Positions 1 to 8,788 of a stretch of DNA of 64,000 bases are shown piece after piece. The stretch is from NCBI RefSeq assembly GCF_030159895.1, contig NZ_BSNI01000002.1:560039-624038 (forward strand). The letters run 5' to 3'. The DNA comes from Maritalea porphyrae (GTDB lineage Bacteria > Pseudomonadota > Alphaproteobacteria > Rhizobiales > Devosiaceae). Every line of letters starts with the position of its first letter. The first letter of the stretch is position 1. A model generated the notes under the pieces. That model saw nothing but the letters and a program-made list of their open reading frames with translations. It was not told where the DNA came from and did not search any database. The position numbers and the translations under genes are program-made.

Positions 1-823
1 TGCGCCCCGGGCGTCCGACCAAACGGCAGTGCAATCCGATATTGAGCATTTTCGGAGTGCCAGCCGCACCCTCTGCGTAAAGACTGTCAAAGCTGTCTTT
101 GAGGTAGCAATAAAACTGGTCGCCCGCATTAAAGCCTTGTACGGCCGCGAAGCGCATATCATTTGTATCCAGCGTATAAGGGATAACCAATTGCGCCTTG
201 TCGCCATTGTCGTACCAATAGGGCAAATCGTCCGCGTAGCTATCCGACACATAGGCAAAATCACCAATTTCGCTAGCCAGATCGACCGTATTGGCAGAAC
301 ATCGCCCGGTGTACCAGCCCTTTGGGTGTTCGCCCGTTACTTCATAATGGAGTTGAATAGCTTCCCGCATATGGGCTTCTTCGGCGTCGCGATCAAAGTC
401 TTTATATTCAATCCACTTCAACCCATGCGATGCAATTTCCCAATCCGCATCCTGCATCGCAGCCACTTGCTCTGGTGAGCGGGCTAGGGCCGTGGCCACA
501 CCATAAACGGTGACAGGCACATCATGCTCGGTGAATAAGCGGTGCAACCGCCAAAAACCGGCGCGCGATCCATATTCGTAAATCGATTCCATATTCCAAT
601 GGCGTTGCCCCGGCCATTGCTGCGCGCCCACAATCTCGGACAAGAAGGCTTCTGATGCGGCATCTCCATGCAAAAGGCAGTTTTCGCCGCCTTCTTCATA
701 ATTCAATACAAATTGCATGGCGATTTTTGCATTGTTGGGCCAGTTGGCTTTAGGCGGGTTCGCACCATAGCCAAGCATATCGCGGTCATATCGAATAGAT
801 TTCGTCACTTGTTTGTCCGTCAT
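1..823 (-). CDS. puuE: Allantoinase PuuE (polysaccharide-deacetylase fold), partial at left edge
   Basis: Hydrolyses allantoin to allantoate, a late step of urate catabolism, in the cytoplasm. The frame is open from the start codon to base 1, so about 274 residues are visible. PuuE proteins are roughly 300 residues, so a short C-terminal part is missing. Visible family signatures are RYDRDMLGYGANPP near the N-terminus, FVLNYEEGGEN, LHGDAASEAFLSE and the segment GERPKGWYTGR. Known PuuE enzymes are metal-independent relatives of the polysaccharide deacetylases. An in-frame ATG at 832 gives three more residues. It has AAAGG only 3 bases upstream, so the choice between 823 and 832 is open. The gene diverges from uraH across a 180-base regulatory gap. 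The decarboxylase UraD, needed between UraH and PuuE, is not in the window and may lie to the left. Confidence 0.9.
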   Translation of the reverse strand, partial: MTDKQVTKSIRYDRDMLGYGANPPKANWPNNAKIAMQFVLNYEEGGENCLLHGDAASEAFLSEIVGAQQWPGQRHWNMESIYEYGSRAGFWRLHRLFTEHDVPVTVYGVATALARSPEQVAAMQDADWEIASHGLKWIEYKDFDRDAEEAHMREAIQLHYEVTGEHPKGWYTGRCSANTVDLASEIGDFAYVSDSYADDLPYWYDNGDKAQLVIPYTLDTNDMRFAAVQGFNAGDQFYCYLKDSFDSLYAEGAAGTPKMLNIGLHCRLVGRPGR

Positions 824-923
824 AGATCTCATTGGCCTTTGCGCGCCAAATCTAATAGTTTTTGTTAAGATGAGCCGTGCGCCTGATTTGGTCAATCGCA
901 CAAGCATTCATTGCGTATTATAG

Positions 924-960
924 CTCAAGCGTTAATTTTTGACCATTTGTTAAAAAATCT
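924..960 (+). promoter_or_regulatory. Putative purine-regulon operator block upstream of uraH
   Basis: This block lies between divergent puuE and uraH. Its core at 924-943 reads CTCAAGCGTTAATTTTTGAC. That is 18 of 20 bases identical to the reverse complement of 15431-15450, upstream of the purine/nucleoside ABC transporter. Similarity continues through TTTG, an A-run and TCT to base 960. The second copy is a perfect GTCAAA-N8-TTTGAC inverted repeat; this copy is imperfect in its left arm. Two matching copies in front of two functionally linked operons suggest a common transcription factor site. The factor is not identified and is not encoded in the window. Confidence 0.55.
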
Positions 961-1010
961 TGACTTTTACCAGTGTTTTGAAGGACAAAGGGTGTCGACT
1001 AGGGGGACAA

Positions 1011-1382
1011 ATGACCAATCCAAACACCACAGGCAAGCTGACAACCCATGTTCTGGACACCGCGCGCGGTTGCCCCGCAGCGGGCATGAAAATCGAATTG
1101 TTCGACCTAGAAACCGGAAATACTGAACCGCTTGTAAGTACCCAAACAAACGATGATGGTCGTTGTGACGCCCCCATGCGCGATGCAACTAACCTGCGGA
1201 AGGGTCGTTATGAATTGCGCTTTCATGTGAGCAACTATTTTGCCGCGCAGGGCACAGTGCTTGAAAATGGCCAGTTCTTGGATGTGGTGCCCATCCAATT
1301 TGTCGTAGCGGATGAAACAGCGCATTATCACGTGCCGCTACTGGTTTCGCCTTACGGTTTTTCCACCTATCGCGGGAGCTAG
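1011..1382 (+). CDS. uraH: 5-hydroxyisourate hydrolase (transthyretin-like)
   Basis: Hydrolyses 5-hydroxyisourate, the product of urate oxidation, to OHCU. The product is 123 residues, the usual size for the family. The N-terminal catalytic-region motif [11 protein letters not shown] includes His13, and the chain ends in the diagnostic C-terminal tetrapeptide YRGS (residues 120-123). The start at 1011 follows AGGGGG at 1001-1006. An ATG further upstream, at 960, gives an unconserved extension. It is the first gene of a rightward run through xdhABC, puuD and guaD; the xdhA start follows within 4 bases of its stop. There is no signal peptide, so it acts in the cytoplasm, unlike secreted forms found in some enterics. 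Confidence 0.95.
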   Translation: MTNPNTTGKLTTHVLDTARGCPAAGMKIELFDLETGNTEPLVSTQTNDDGRCDAPMRDATNLRKGRYELRFHVSNYFAAQGTVLENGQFLDVVPIQFVVADETAHYHVPLLVSPYGFSTYRGS

Positions 1383-1385
1383 ATC

Positions 1386-2873
1386 TTGTCGATGCGCCAT
1401 ACATTGAAATTCCTGCTCAACGATCAGCTCATTGAACGAGACGCGGTGCCTGCCACCCAAACATTGCTGGATTTCTTGCGGCTTGATCAGACCCTGCGTG
1501 GCACCAAAGAGGGTTGTGCGGAAGGTGACTGTGGCGCGTGCACCGTTTTGGTTGGGCGGTTTGATGGCGAGCAACTGAAATATGAAAGCGTCAATGCCTG
1601 TATCCGCTTTGTTGGATCGCTTGATGGCTGTCATGTGGTCACCATCGAGCATCTTAAAGGCAACGACGGTCAGCTTCATCCGATCCAGCAGGCGATGGTT
1701 GAGCATCACGGCTCCCAATGCGGCTTTTGCACACCCGGCTTTGTGATGTCGCTATATGCCATGTGGATGAACGAAACCGACCCAGATGTGGCAATGATTG
1801 AGCGCTATTTGCAGGGCAATCTGTGCCGTTGCACAGGCTATCAGCCAATCATCAAAGCCGCGTTGGATATCAACGCGCACGGCAAACTCAAAGACGACTA
1901 TTTGATCGCTGAGAAAGCGAACATCATCGCGCAATTGAAATCAATTCAAGATGATCAAATGCTAGCAATTGAAGCCGATGGTGAAAAACTGTTTGCCCCG
2001 GCAACGCTTAATCAATTCGCACAAATTTTTGCGCAAAACCCTGAAGCGACGATTGTTGCCGGTTCAACCGATGTGGGGCTTTGGGTCACCAAATTCATGC
2101 GCGATATCTCGCCGGTGGTTTTTACCGCAAGGCTCAATGATTTCCGCAATATCGAAGTTTGTGATGAGGCAATCAAGATTGACGGTGGCGCGAGCTATTC
2201 GGACATGCTGACGGTAATTGATGATCATATACCGCAAATTTCGCAGTTTTGGCGCCGAATTGGCGGCGAGCAAGTGCGCAATATGGGCACCGTAGGCGGC
2301 AACATCGCCAACGGCTCACCCATCGGTGATACGCCACCACCGCTAATAGCGCTAGGTGCAACTATCACATTGCGCAAAGGTGATGAGCGGCGCACGTTGG
2401 ACCTAGAAAATTTCTTCATTGAATATGGCAAGCAAGATCGTGTGCCCGGTGAGTTCGTGGAACAAGTAGCCATTCCGCTGCCATCGGAAGATCAAGTGTT
2501 CAACTGCTACAAAATCTCAAAACGTCGCGACGAAGACATTTCTGCACTTTGCGGTGCCTTCAGTGCGCAGATCGAAGACGGACGGATCAAAGATATCCGC
2601 ATCGCCTTTGGCGGCATGGCGGGCACGCCCAAACGCGCAACGCAAGTCGAACAGGCGCTGACCGGTGCACCATGGTCTGAGCGGTCAATCCTTGATGCCA
2701 AATCTTTGTTTGAACAAGATTACAAACCGCTTAGCGATTGGCGTGCTTCAGCTGAATATCGCATGGCAGCGGCGCAGAACCTGCTCGAGCGCTTCTATTT
2801 TGAAAATGCCGATGAGAACGCGGTGAGCTTGGATGAGTTGCACCAGGCCTCAACTTTGGAGGCGCTGTCATGA
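1386..2873 (+). CDS. xdhA: Xanthine dehydrogenase small subunit (2Fe-2S / FAD)
   Basis: Electron-transfer subunit of xanthine dehydrogenase, passing electrons from the molybdenum site to NAD+. Order of domains: plant-type 2Fe-2S ferredoxin with C-x4-C-x2-C (EGCAEGDCGACTV, near residues 44-52), a second all-helical 2Fe-2S domain (CGFCTPGF near 115 and NLCRCTGYQP near 150), then an FAD-binding domain (AGSTDVGLWV, NIANGSPIGDTPP) and a C-terminal CO-dehydrogenase-flavoprotein-like domain. 495 residues is typical of bacterial XdhA. The start is ambiguous. TTG at 1386 lies 7 bases after GGGAG, while the ATG at 1392 is 13 bases away. The first is preferred here on the ribosome-binding-site spacing. 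The stop overlaps the xdhB start by 4 bases (ATGA). Confidence 0.95.
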   Translation: MSMRHTLKFLLNDQLIERDAVPATQTLLDFLRLDQTLRGTKEGCAEGDCGACTVLVGRFDGEQLKYESVNACIRFVGSLDGCHVVTIEHLKGNDGQLHPIQQAMVEHHGSQCGFCTPGFVMSLYAMWMNETDPDVAMIERYLQGNLCRCTGYQPIIKAALDINAHGKLKDDYLIAEKANIIAQLKSIQDDQMLAIEADGEKLFAPATLNQFAQIFAQNPEATIVAGSTDVGLWVTKFMRDISPVVFTARLNDFRNIEVCDEAIKIDGGASYSDMLTVIDDHIPQISQFWRRIGGEQVRNMGTVGGNIANGSPIGDTPPPLIALGATITLRKGDERRTLDLENFFIEYGKQDRVPGEFVEQVAIPLPSEDQVFNCYKISKRRDEDISALCGAFSAQIEDGRIKDIRIAFGGMAGTPKRATQVEQALTGAPWSERSILDAKSLFEQDYKPLSDWRASAEYRMAAAQNLLERFYFENADENAVSLDELHQASTLEALS

Positions 2874-5179
2874 ACAAGCCAATAAAAGGGGGCGTGCACC
2901 AATCTCTAGCTCATGAATCAGCGCATAAACATGTAGCAGGACAAGCCGAATATCTCGACGATATGATCGAGCCTGCAGGCACGTTGCACGCATATCTTGG
3001 GCTCTCAACTTGTGCCCATGGTCAAATCATTTCGATGAACTTGGATGCTGTGCGCCGAGCTCCCGGTGTGATTGATGTGCTGACGAAAGATGATATCCCG
3101 GGTGAAAATGACGTCAGCCCAACAGGGTTGCATGATGAGCCGGTTTTTGCCGATGCCGAAGTGCAGTTTTACGGACAACCCATGTTCGCGGTTATCGCTG
3201 AAACCCGCGATCAAGCGCGCCGCGCCGCGCATTTGGCTAAGGTTGAATATGACCAAGCAGAAGCGCTTCTAGACGTGAAGTCTGCGCAACAAGCTGGCGC
3301 AGAATTGGTCACCAAGCCACTAAAACTAAAACGCGGTGATCCAAAACCCGCGCTTGAAAATGCCCCAAATCGTATCAAAGGCGAAATGGAAATTGGCGGG
3401 CAAGATCACTTCTATCTTGAAGGACATATCGCCATGGCAATCCCGGGCGAAGATGATGAGGTGACGGTTTTTTCCTCCACCCAGCACCCAACCGAAATCC
3501 AGCATATGGTCGGCCATGTTTTGGGCACCTCGGCGAATGCGGTTAATGTGCAAGTGCGACGCATGGGCGGCGGATTTGGCGGCAAGGAGACCCAAGGCAG
3601 TCTGTTTGCAGCGGTTGCGGCATTGGCGGCTAAAAAGCACAACCGAGCGGTTAAAATCCGACCTGACCGCGATGACGATATAGTCGCGACCGGCAAGCGG
3701 CACGACTTTGTCGCAAGCTATGATGTGGGCTTTGACGAGAATGGCAAAATCTTAGCGCTGGACGCAGATTTTGCGGCACGCTGCGGATTCTCTGCCGACC
3801 TGTCAGGGCCCGTGACCGACCGCGCACTTTTTCATGTCGACAACTGCTATTTCCTACCGGACGTAGAGCTGCGCTCGCTGCCACTAAAAACCAACACGGT
3901 ATCCAATACCGCCTTTAGGGGCTTTGGTGGCCCGCAAGGCATGTTGGGTGGTGAGCGGTTGATCGAAGAGATCGCCTATGCGCTGGGCAAGGACCCGCTT
4001 GAGGTACGGCGTGCGAATTTCTACGGCGGCAAAGACAGGAACCTTACGCCTTACCACCAAGAAGTAACCGACTGTATTATTGAGCGCATTGTTGATGAAC
4101 TTGAGACAAGTGCCGACTACCAAGAACGTCGCGCAGCGGTTATTGAGTTCAATAAGTCCAGCCGCATCCTGAAAAAAGGCATAGCGTTGACGCCGGTCAA
4201 ATTCGGCATCTCTTTCACCGCCACCTGGTACAATCAGGCCGGAGCATTGGTGCATGTATATAATGATGGCACCATCCAGCTCAACCATGGCGGCACAGAG
4301 ATGGGCCAGGGTCTCTACACCAAAGTGGCGCAAGTGGTGGCGGATGAATTTCAGGTTGATATTTCAACCATTAAAGTAACGGCAACACGCACCGACAAAG
4401 TGCCGAACACATCTGCCACAGCCGCCTCATCGGGCACAGATTTGAACGGCATGGCAGCTGCAGATGCGGCGCAAAAAATCAAAGGTCGTTTGATTGCGTT
4501 CGCCACCGAAAAGTACGGCATCGGTCCGGCGGAAGCACGATTTGTCGACAACCATCTTGTAATGGGCGACACCAAAATCCCATTCGCGGAATTGGTCAAA
4601 GACGCCTATATGAACCGGGTGCAGCTATCAGCCACCGGATTTTACAAAACGCCGGATATTCACTGGGACCGTGACGCGGGTAAAGGCACGCCATTTTACT
4701 ACTTCTCTTATGGCGCTGCGATTTCTGAAGTGGTGATCGATACGCTGACGGGCGAGTATTTCGTTGAGCGCACTGACGTGCTGCACGATGTCGGGCGCTC
4801 AATCAATGAGGCGATTGATAAGGGCCAAGTGGAAGGTGCATTTGTGCAAGGTATGGGCTGGCTGACCACCGAAGAATTGTGGTGGTCAAAAGAAGGTCAG
4901 TTGAAAACCCATGCGCCTTCAACTTACAAAATCCCCGTTGCGTCCGACAGACCGCGCCAATTCAATGTGAATTTGGTCAACTGGTCAGAAAACCACAAAC
5001 AAACCATCCGACGCTCAAAGGCGGTCGGCGAGCCACCATTTATGTTAGCGATCTCCGTGCTTGAAGCTTTGTCGATGGCAGTTGCCTCGGTCGCTGACTA
5101 CAAGAAGTGCCCGCGCCTTGACGCGCCCGCAACGCCTGAACGGATTTTGATGGCGGTCAATAGGCTCAAGGGGAACTAG
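2870..5179 (+). CDS. xdhB: Xanthine dehydrogenase large subunit (molybdopterin-binding)
   Basis: Catalytic molybdenum subunit that hydroxylates hypoxanthine to xanthine and xanthine to urate. At 769 residues it matches the family length. Visible catalytic features are the Glu in GGQDHFYLEGH (near 184), MGGGFGGKETQ (near 230), the substrate-binding Arg in AFRGFGGPQGM (near 349), GTEMGQGLYTKV, and the catalytic-base Glu in KAVGEPPFMLA (near 720). The conserved Arg and Glu pair supports purine substrates rather than aldehydes. It is translationally coupled to xdhA by a 4-base overlap and is followed after 7 bases by xdhC. Confidence 0.96.
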   Translation: MNKPIKGGVHQSLAHESAHKHVAGQAEYLDDMIEPAGTLHAYLGLSTCAHGQIISMNLDAVRRAPGVIDVLTKDDIPGENDVSPTGLHDEPVFADAEVQFYGQPMFAVIAETRDQARRAAHLAKVEYDQAEALLDVKSAQQAGAELVTKPLKLKRGDPKPALENAPNRIKGEMEIGGQDHFYLEGHIAMAIPGEDDEVTVFSSTQHPTEIQHMVGHVLGTSANAVNVQVRRMGGGFGGKETQGSLFAAVAALAAKKHNRAVKIRPDRDDDIVATGKRHDFVASYDVGFDENGKILALDADFAARCGFSADLSGPVTDRALFHVDNCYFLPDVELRSLPLKTNTVSNTAFRGFGGPQGMLGGERLIEEIAYALGKDPLEVRRANFYGGKDRNLTPYHQEVTDCIIERIVDELETSADYQERRAAVIEFNKSSRILKKGIALTPVKFGISFTATWYNQAGALVHVYNDGTIQLNHGGTEMGQGLYTKVAQVVADEFQVDISTIKVTATRTDKVPNTSATAASSGTDLNGMAAADAAQKIKGRLIAFATEKYGIGPAEARFVDNHLVMGDTKIPFAELVKDAYMNRVQLSATGFYKTPDIHWDRDAGKGTPFYYFSYGAAISEVVIDTLTGEYFVERTDVLHDVGRSINEAIDKGQVEGAFVQGMGWLTTEELWWSKEGQLKTHAPSTYKIPVASDRPRQFNVNLVNWSENHKQTIRRSKAVGEPPFMLAISVLEALSMAVASVADYKKCPRLDAPATPERILMAVNRLKGN

Positions 5180-5186
5180 CAAGGCA

Positions 5187-6026
5187 ATGGCGCTTTCACC
5201 CACACAAGTGCAAAATTTCTTGGATGCCGACCCTGCCATTGATGTGCAGATTAGCGGTGTCAAAGGATCGTCACCGCGTGAGGTTGGCGCATGGATGCTA
5301 GTGAGCGCACATGATGTGATCGGCACCATTGGCGGCGGGCAACTGGAATATATGATGACCGATGAAGCGCGCAAAATGCTGCGCAATGGGCAATCATCAA
5401 AACACTTGGACGTGCCACTTGGCCCTGAAATTGGCCAATGTTGCGGCGGACATGTGCGCATCAATTTGGCTGTTGCCGCATCAGAGATGATCTTGCAACG
5501 GTCGGAAGCCGAGCGTTTTGCGCAGCCTGACATTTTGATTTTTGGCGCGGGCCATGTGGGCAAGGCCCTTGCACGCGCGCTTAGCTTGTTGCCAGTGAAC
5601 CCGATATTGATTGATCAGCGCGAAAGCGAACTGCCGTCGATTAAGGGCGTTGAGAAGCGACTATCCCCTTTGCCAGAGGCTGAGTTGCGCGACGCAAAAC
5701 CTGGCAGTGCAATTGTGGTGCTGACACATGATCACGCGCTTGATTTTCTGATCGCAGGGGAAGCATTGTCCCTTGGTCATTTTTCTTACGTGGGCATGAT
5801 CGGATCGAAAACAAAACGCGCGACATTCAAGAGCTGGTTGCGCGAGGCTTATGACGGGGATGTGGACGCTGGAAAATTGATTTGCCCAATAGGTGTGCAA
5901 AAGGGAACAGACAAGCGGCCCGAAATTATCGCCGCTTTCGTTGTTGCTGAGATTATGCAGACGTTGGACCAGATGGGGCAACTGGTCGCTAATCATACAG
6001 GTGGGGGAATGGTCGATGCCAGATAG
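5187..6026 (+). CDS. xdhC: XdhC, molybdenum-cofactor insertion/sulfuration factor for xanthine dehydrogenase
   Basis: In related systems XdhC binds molybdenum cofactor, promotes its sulfuration and delivers it to the XdhB subunit. The 279-residue protein has the XdhC N-terminal part with GSSPREVGAWM, GGGQLEY and the Cys pair in GQCCGGHVRI. The C-terminal Rossmann domain has FGAGHVGKALA and YVGMIGSKTKR. The family length is normal. The start at 5187 is the first ATG after xdhB. The last 11 bases overlap puuD. Its place directly after xdhAB is the usual order and supports the name. Confidence 0.93.
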   Translation: MALSPTQVQNFLDADPAIDVQISGVKGSSPREVGAWMLVSAHDVIGTIGGGQLEYMMTDEARKMLRNGQSSKHLDVPLGPEIGQCCGGHVRINLAVAASEMILQRSEAERFAQPDILIFGAGHVGKALARALSLLPVNPILIDQRESELPSIKGVEKRLSPLPEAELRDAKPGSAIVVLTHDHALDFLIAGEALSLGHFSYVGMIGSKTKRATFKSWLREAYDGDVDAGKLICPIGVQKGTDKRPEIIAAFVVAEIMQTLDQMGQLVANHTGGGMVDAR

Positions 6027-7242
6027 TGCAATTATGTTCGAATGGCTGAGCTTTGGCGTTAGGTGGCTGCATGTGATCGCCGGCATCGCGTGGATAGGCT
6101 CCAGCTTTTACTTTATCGCACTCGATTTAGGTTTGCGTAAAACCGAATCTCTGCCCAAAGGCGTGCAAGGCGAAGAATGGCAAGTGCATGGCGGTGGATT
6201 CTACCACATCCAAAAATACATGGTTGCGCCAAAAAACATGCCTGAGCATCTCATTTGGTTCAAATGGGAAGCCTATTCAACTTGGCTTTCAGGCTTTGCC
6301 ATGCTCGCTATCGTTTATTATGTGGGCGCGGATCTTTATCTGATCGATCGCAATGTGCTGGACGTCTCGTCGCCTGTCGCAATCCTTATTTCCATTGCCT
6401 CCCTGACTGTCGGTTGGATCATATATGACCAATTGTGCAAATCGCCTTTGGGCAAATCTGACATTGGTTTGATGCTCTTTTTGTTTGTGGTGCTGGTGGC
6501 GATGGCTTGGGGCTACACGCAGCTCTTCACTGGGCGCGCCGCGTTGCTGCATTTGGGCGCGTTCACAGCTACCATCATGTCAGCCAATGTGTTTTTCATC
6601 ATCATCCCGAACCAAAAAATCATCGTTGTTGATCTAAAAGCAGGTAAATCACCGGACCCGGCCTTGGGCAAACAATCCAAACAACGGTCGGTGCACAATA
6701 ATTATCTCACACTGCCAGTTCTGTTCTTGATGTTGTCCACCCATTATCCGCTAGCATTCGCCACGCAGTATAATTGGGTGATTGCGGCACTGGTGTTCTT
6801 AATCGGCGTGCTCATTCGGCACTTCTTCAACACCAAGCACCTCAAAGGTGAAAACCTTTATTGGACATGGTTTGTGGCTGCCGTTTTGTTCATTTGCATT
6901 ATGTGGCTTTCTACCAATCCTAAAATTGGCGGTATTACCGAAGACACTGTGGCCAGCAAGCAAGCTGAGATCATGATGGCCGACACGCATTTTGAAGAAG
7001 CACGCGACACCGTAATTGGTCGCTGTTCAATGTGCCATACGGCGGAACCTGTTTGGGATGGCGTTGCGCAAGCACCAAAAGACGTGATTTTGGACAATGA
7101 TGTCGCGATTGCTACTTACGCCCACGAAATATACATTCAAGCGGGGCGCACCCACGCGATGCCGCCGGGCAATGTCACTGAGATGAGCGACGAAGAACGT
7201 CAATTGCTCATCACATGGTACAAAAGCGCTTCAAAAGGATAG
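6016..7242 (+). CDS. puuD: Membrane urate oxidase PuuD with C-terminal cytochrome c domain
   Basis: Oxidises urate to 5-hydroxyisourate at the inner membrane and passes electrons to the respiratory chain, unlike soluble uricase. The 408-residue protein has an N-terminal multi-helix membrane domain beginning FGVRWLHVIAGIAWIGSSFY. Later hydrophobic stretches include FLFVVLVAMAWGY and YNWVIAALVFLIGVLI. A C-terminal cytochrome c domain carries the heme attachment motif CSMCH at residues 337-341 and a likely distal Met in HAMPPGN. The start at 6016 (MPDSAIMF) has GGGGGA 7 bases upstream and overlaps xdhC. An upstream in-frame extension would lie inside xdhC and is not needed. The family assignment rests on the domain order and the neighbours. 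Confidence 0.93.
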   Translation: MPDSAIMFEWLSFGVRWLHVIAGIAWIGSSFYFIALDLGLRKTESLPKGVQGEEWQVHGGGFYHIQKYMVAPKNMPEHLIWFKWEAYSTWLSGFAMLAIVYYVGADLYLIDRNVLDVSSPVAILISIASLTVGWIIYDQLCKSPLGKSDIGLMLFLFVVLVAMAWGYTQLFTGRAALLHLGAFTATIMSANVFFIIIPNQKIIVVDLKAGKSPDPALGKQSKQRSVHNNYLTLPVLFLMLSTHYPLAFATQYNWVIAALVFLIGVLIRHFFNTKHLKGENLYWTWFVAAVLFICIMWLSTNPKIGGITEDTVASKQAEIMMADTHFEEARDTVIGRCSMCHTAEPVWDGVAQAPKDVILDNDVAIATYAHEIYIQAGRTHAMPPGNVTEMSDEERQLLITWYKSASKG

Positions 7243-7248
7243 TCAAAG

Positions 7249-8559
7249 ATGACCCAAAAGATTTTGCGGGGCCGCGTCTTGAGTTTCAACGACGCGCCAA
7301 AGGCGCGCGAAGATCATGAATGCTATACTTACATTGAAGATGGTGCGCTTCTGATCGATGGTGACACCATTGTTGCGCGCGGTGAGTTTGCCGATGTCAA
7401 AGCGCAAGCGACAGATGGCGTTGCAGTGGTTGACCACCGCCCGCATATCATCACTGCAGGATTTATCGATACCCACATTCATTTCCCGCAAATGCAAGTT
7501 TTGGGATCTTACGCAGGCTCGCTTCTAGAATGGTTGAATACCTACACATTCGTCGAAGAACAGCGCTTTGGCGATCAGGCACACGCCAAAAAGATCGCAG
7601 GCCACTTCTATGATGAAATCATCCGGCACGGCACCACCACAGCTGTTGCCTATTGCTCGGTGCACCCTGAATCCGTTGACGCATATTTTGACGAAGCGAT
7701 GCGGCGCAACATGCTTATGCTGGGCGGTAAAGTGATGATGGACCGGGAGGCGCCAAAAGCGCTGACCGACACGCCGCAATCAAGCTATGACGACAGCAAA
7801 ACATTGATTGAGAAATGGCACGGCAAGGGCCGCAACCATTATGCGATCACCCCGCGCTTTGCGATCACCTCAACGCCTGAACAATTGGAAATGGCCGGGG
7901 CGTTGGCCAACGAGCATCCCGATCTGCACATCCAAACCCATTTGAGTGAAAACAAAGCGGAGATTGAGTTCACCAAATCGCTTTATCCCGAGCGCAAGGA
8001 CTATTTCGATATCTACGAGCACTATGGGCTGACAGGTGAGAAGGCGTTATTTGGCCATTGTATCCACCTTGAAGACCGCGAACGCGACGCGATGATCGAA
8101 ACGGGGTCTGTCGCGGTGTTTTGCCCTACCTCAAATCTGTTTATCGGATCGGGCTTGTTCAACTGGAATCGGGTTGCCGGGCCTGAGGGGAAGGGTCGAA
8201 TCGCCATTGCCACTGATGTGGGTGGGGGCACCAACTATTCAATGCTTCGAACGCTTGATGAGGGTTATAAAATCCTCAATTTGCAAGGTCAGCGCATGAA
8301 CCCGCTGACGTCGATTTATCAGATCACATTGGGCAATGCGCGTGCCCTGTCGCTTGAAGACAAGATCGGCACGTTAGATGTTGGCACAGATGCCGACATT
8401 GTGGTGCTCAACGCCAACGCAACTCCAGCAATGCAAGTGCGTATGGAAACCGTCACAACACTCGAAGAGGAGCTGTTCTTATTGCAAACAGCCGGCGACG
8501 ACCGCACGATTGTAGAAACCTATGTGGCCGGTGAAGCCTTGAAAACCGGTCTAAACTAA
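7249..8559 (+). CDS. guaD: Guanine deaminase
   Basis: Deaminates guanine to xanthine in the cytoplasm, feeding xanthine dehydrogenase. The 436 residues fit the family. It is an amidohydrolase with the zinc-binding HxH in GFIDTHIHFPQM (near 76-78). Further motifs are YAGSLLEWLNTYTFVEE, QTHLSENKAEIEF with a metal His, the downstream FGHCIHL and the catalytic Asp in ATDVGGGTNYSML. NEHPDLHIQTHLSEN and the SLYPERKDYFDIYEHYGL stretch are typical of guanine deaminase rather than other amidohydrolases. It starts 6 bases after puuD and appears to be the last gene of the operon. A GC-rich hairpin follows its stop. Confidence 0.95.
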   Translation: MTQKILRGRVLSFNDAPKAREDHECYTYIEDGALLIDGDTIVARGEFADVKAQATDGVAVVDHRPHIITAGFIDTHIHFPQMQVLGSYAGSLLEWLNTYTFVEEQRFGDQAHAKKIAGHFYDEIIRHGTTTAVAYCSVHPESVDAYFDEAMRRNMLMLGGKVMMDREAPKALTDTPQSSYDDSKTLIEKWHGKGRNHYAITPRFAITSTPEQLEMAGALANEHPDLHIQTHLSENKAEIEFTKSLYPERKDYFDIYEHYGLTGEKALFGHCIHLEDRERDAMIETGSVAVFCPTSNLFIGSGLFNWNRVAGPEGKGRIAIATDVGGGTNYSMLRTLDEGYKILNLQGQRMNPLTSIYQITLGNARALSLEDKIGTLDVGTDADIVVLNANATPAMQVRMETVTTLEEELFLLQTAGDDRTIVETYVAGEALKTGLN

Positions 8560-8571
8560 CACGGGTTCTTG

Positions 8572-8592
8572 GCCCCGCATCGAGTGCGGGGC
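8572..8592 (+). terminator. Hairpin after guaD, possible terminator
   Basis: An 8-base perfect stem, GCCCCGCA at 8572-8579 and TGCGGGGC at 8585-8592, closes a five-base loop, starting 12 bases after the guaD stop. No immediate T-run follows; a T-rich stretch appears only near 8610-8617. It is a weak factor-independent terminator at best, or an RNA 3'-end stabilising hairpin. Confidence 0.45.
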
Positions 8593-8684
8593 GGTTCGGG
8601 TCGTCGAGTTTTCTTTTGTCACCGTCCCGGCCCACGATCCGGAACCAATCAAGCTGGCAACGCTAGCGCGTGGCACCATTTGGC

Positions 8685-8780
8685 GGGGGTGCCGGGGAAG
8701 CGAACGAATGTTCGCGACGGCGGCGCAAAAAAGATTTAGGGGGTGCCGGGGAAGCGAACGAATGTTCGCGACGGCTGCGC
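8685..8780. repeat. Two 42-bp direct repeats, each with an internal palindrome
   Basis: Copies at 8685-8726 and 8739-8780 are identical except for one base (G to T near the 3' end), separated by 12 bases. Each begins GGGGGTGCCGGGG and contains the hairpin GCGAACGAATGTTCGC (8700-8715 and 8754-8769; six-base stem, GAAT loop). They lie between the convergent ends of guaD and the adenine deaminase gene. I see no further copy in this window. They could be an intergenic palindromic repeat or tandem transcription-end hairpins. Confidence 0.8.
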
Positions 8781-8788
8781 GTAAAAAC

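Noticed and set aside
29-478. Plus-strand frame of 149 codons at the left edge
   Set aside because: It lies antisense to puuE, whose conserved motifs are on the minus strand; composition is a shadow.
833-1010. Purine riboswitch upstream of uraH
   Set aside because: No conserved purine-riboswitch core could be picked out; the region is better explained by the protein-binding repeat.
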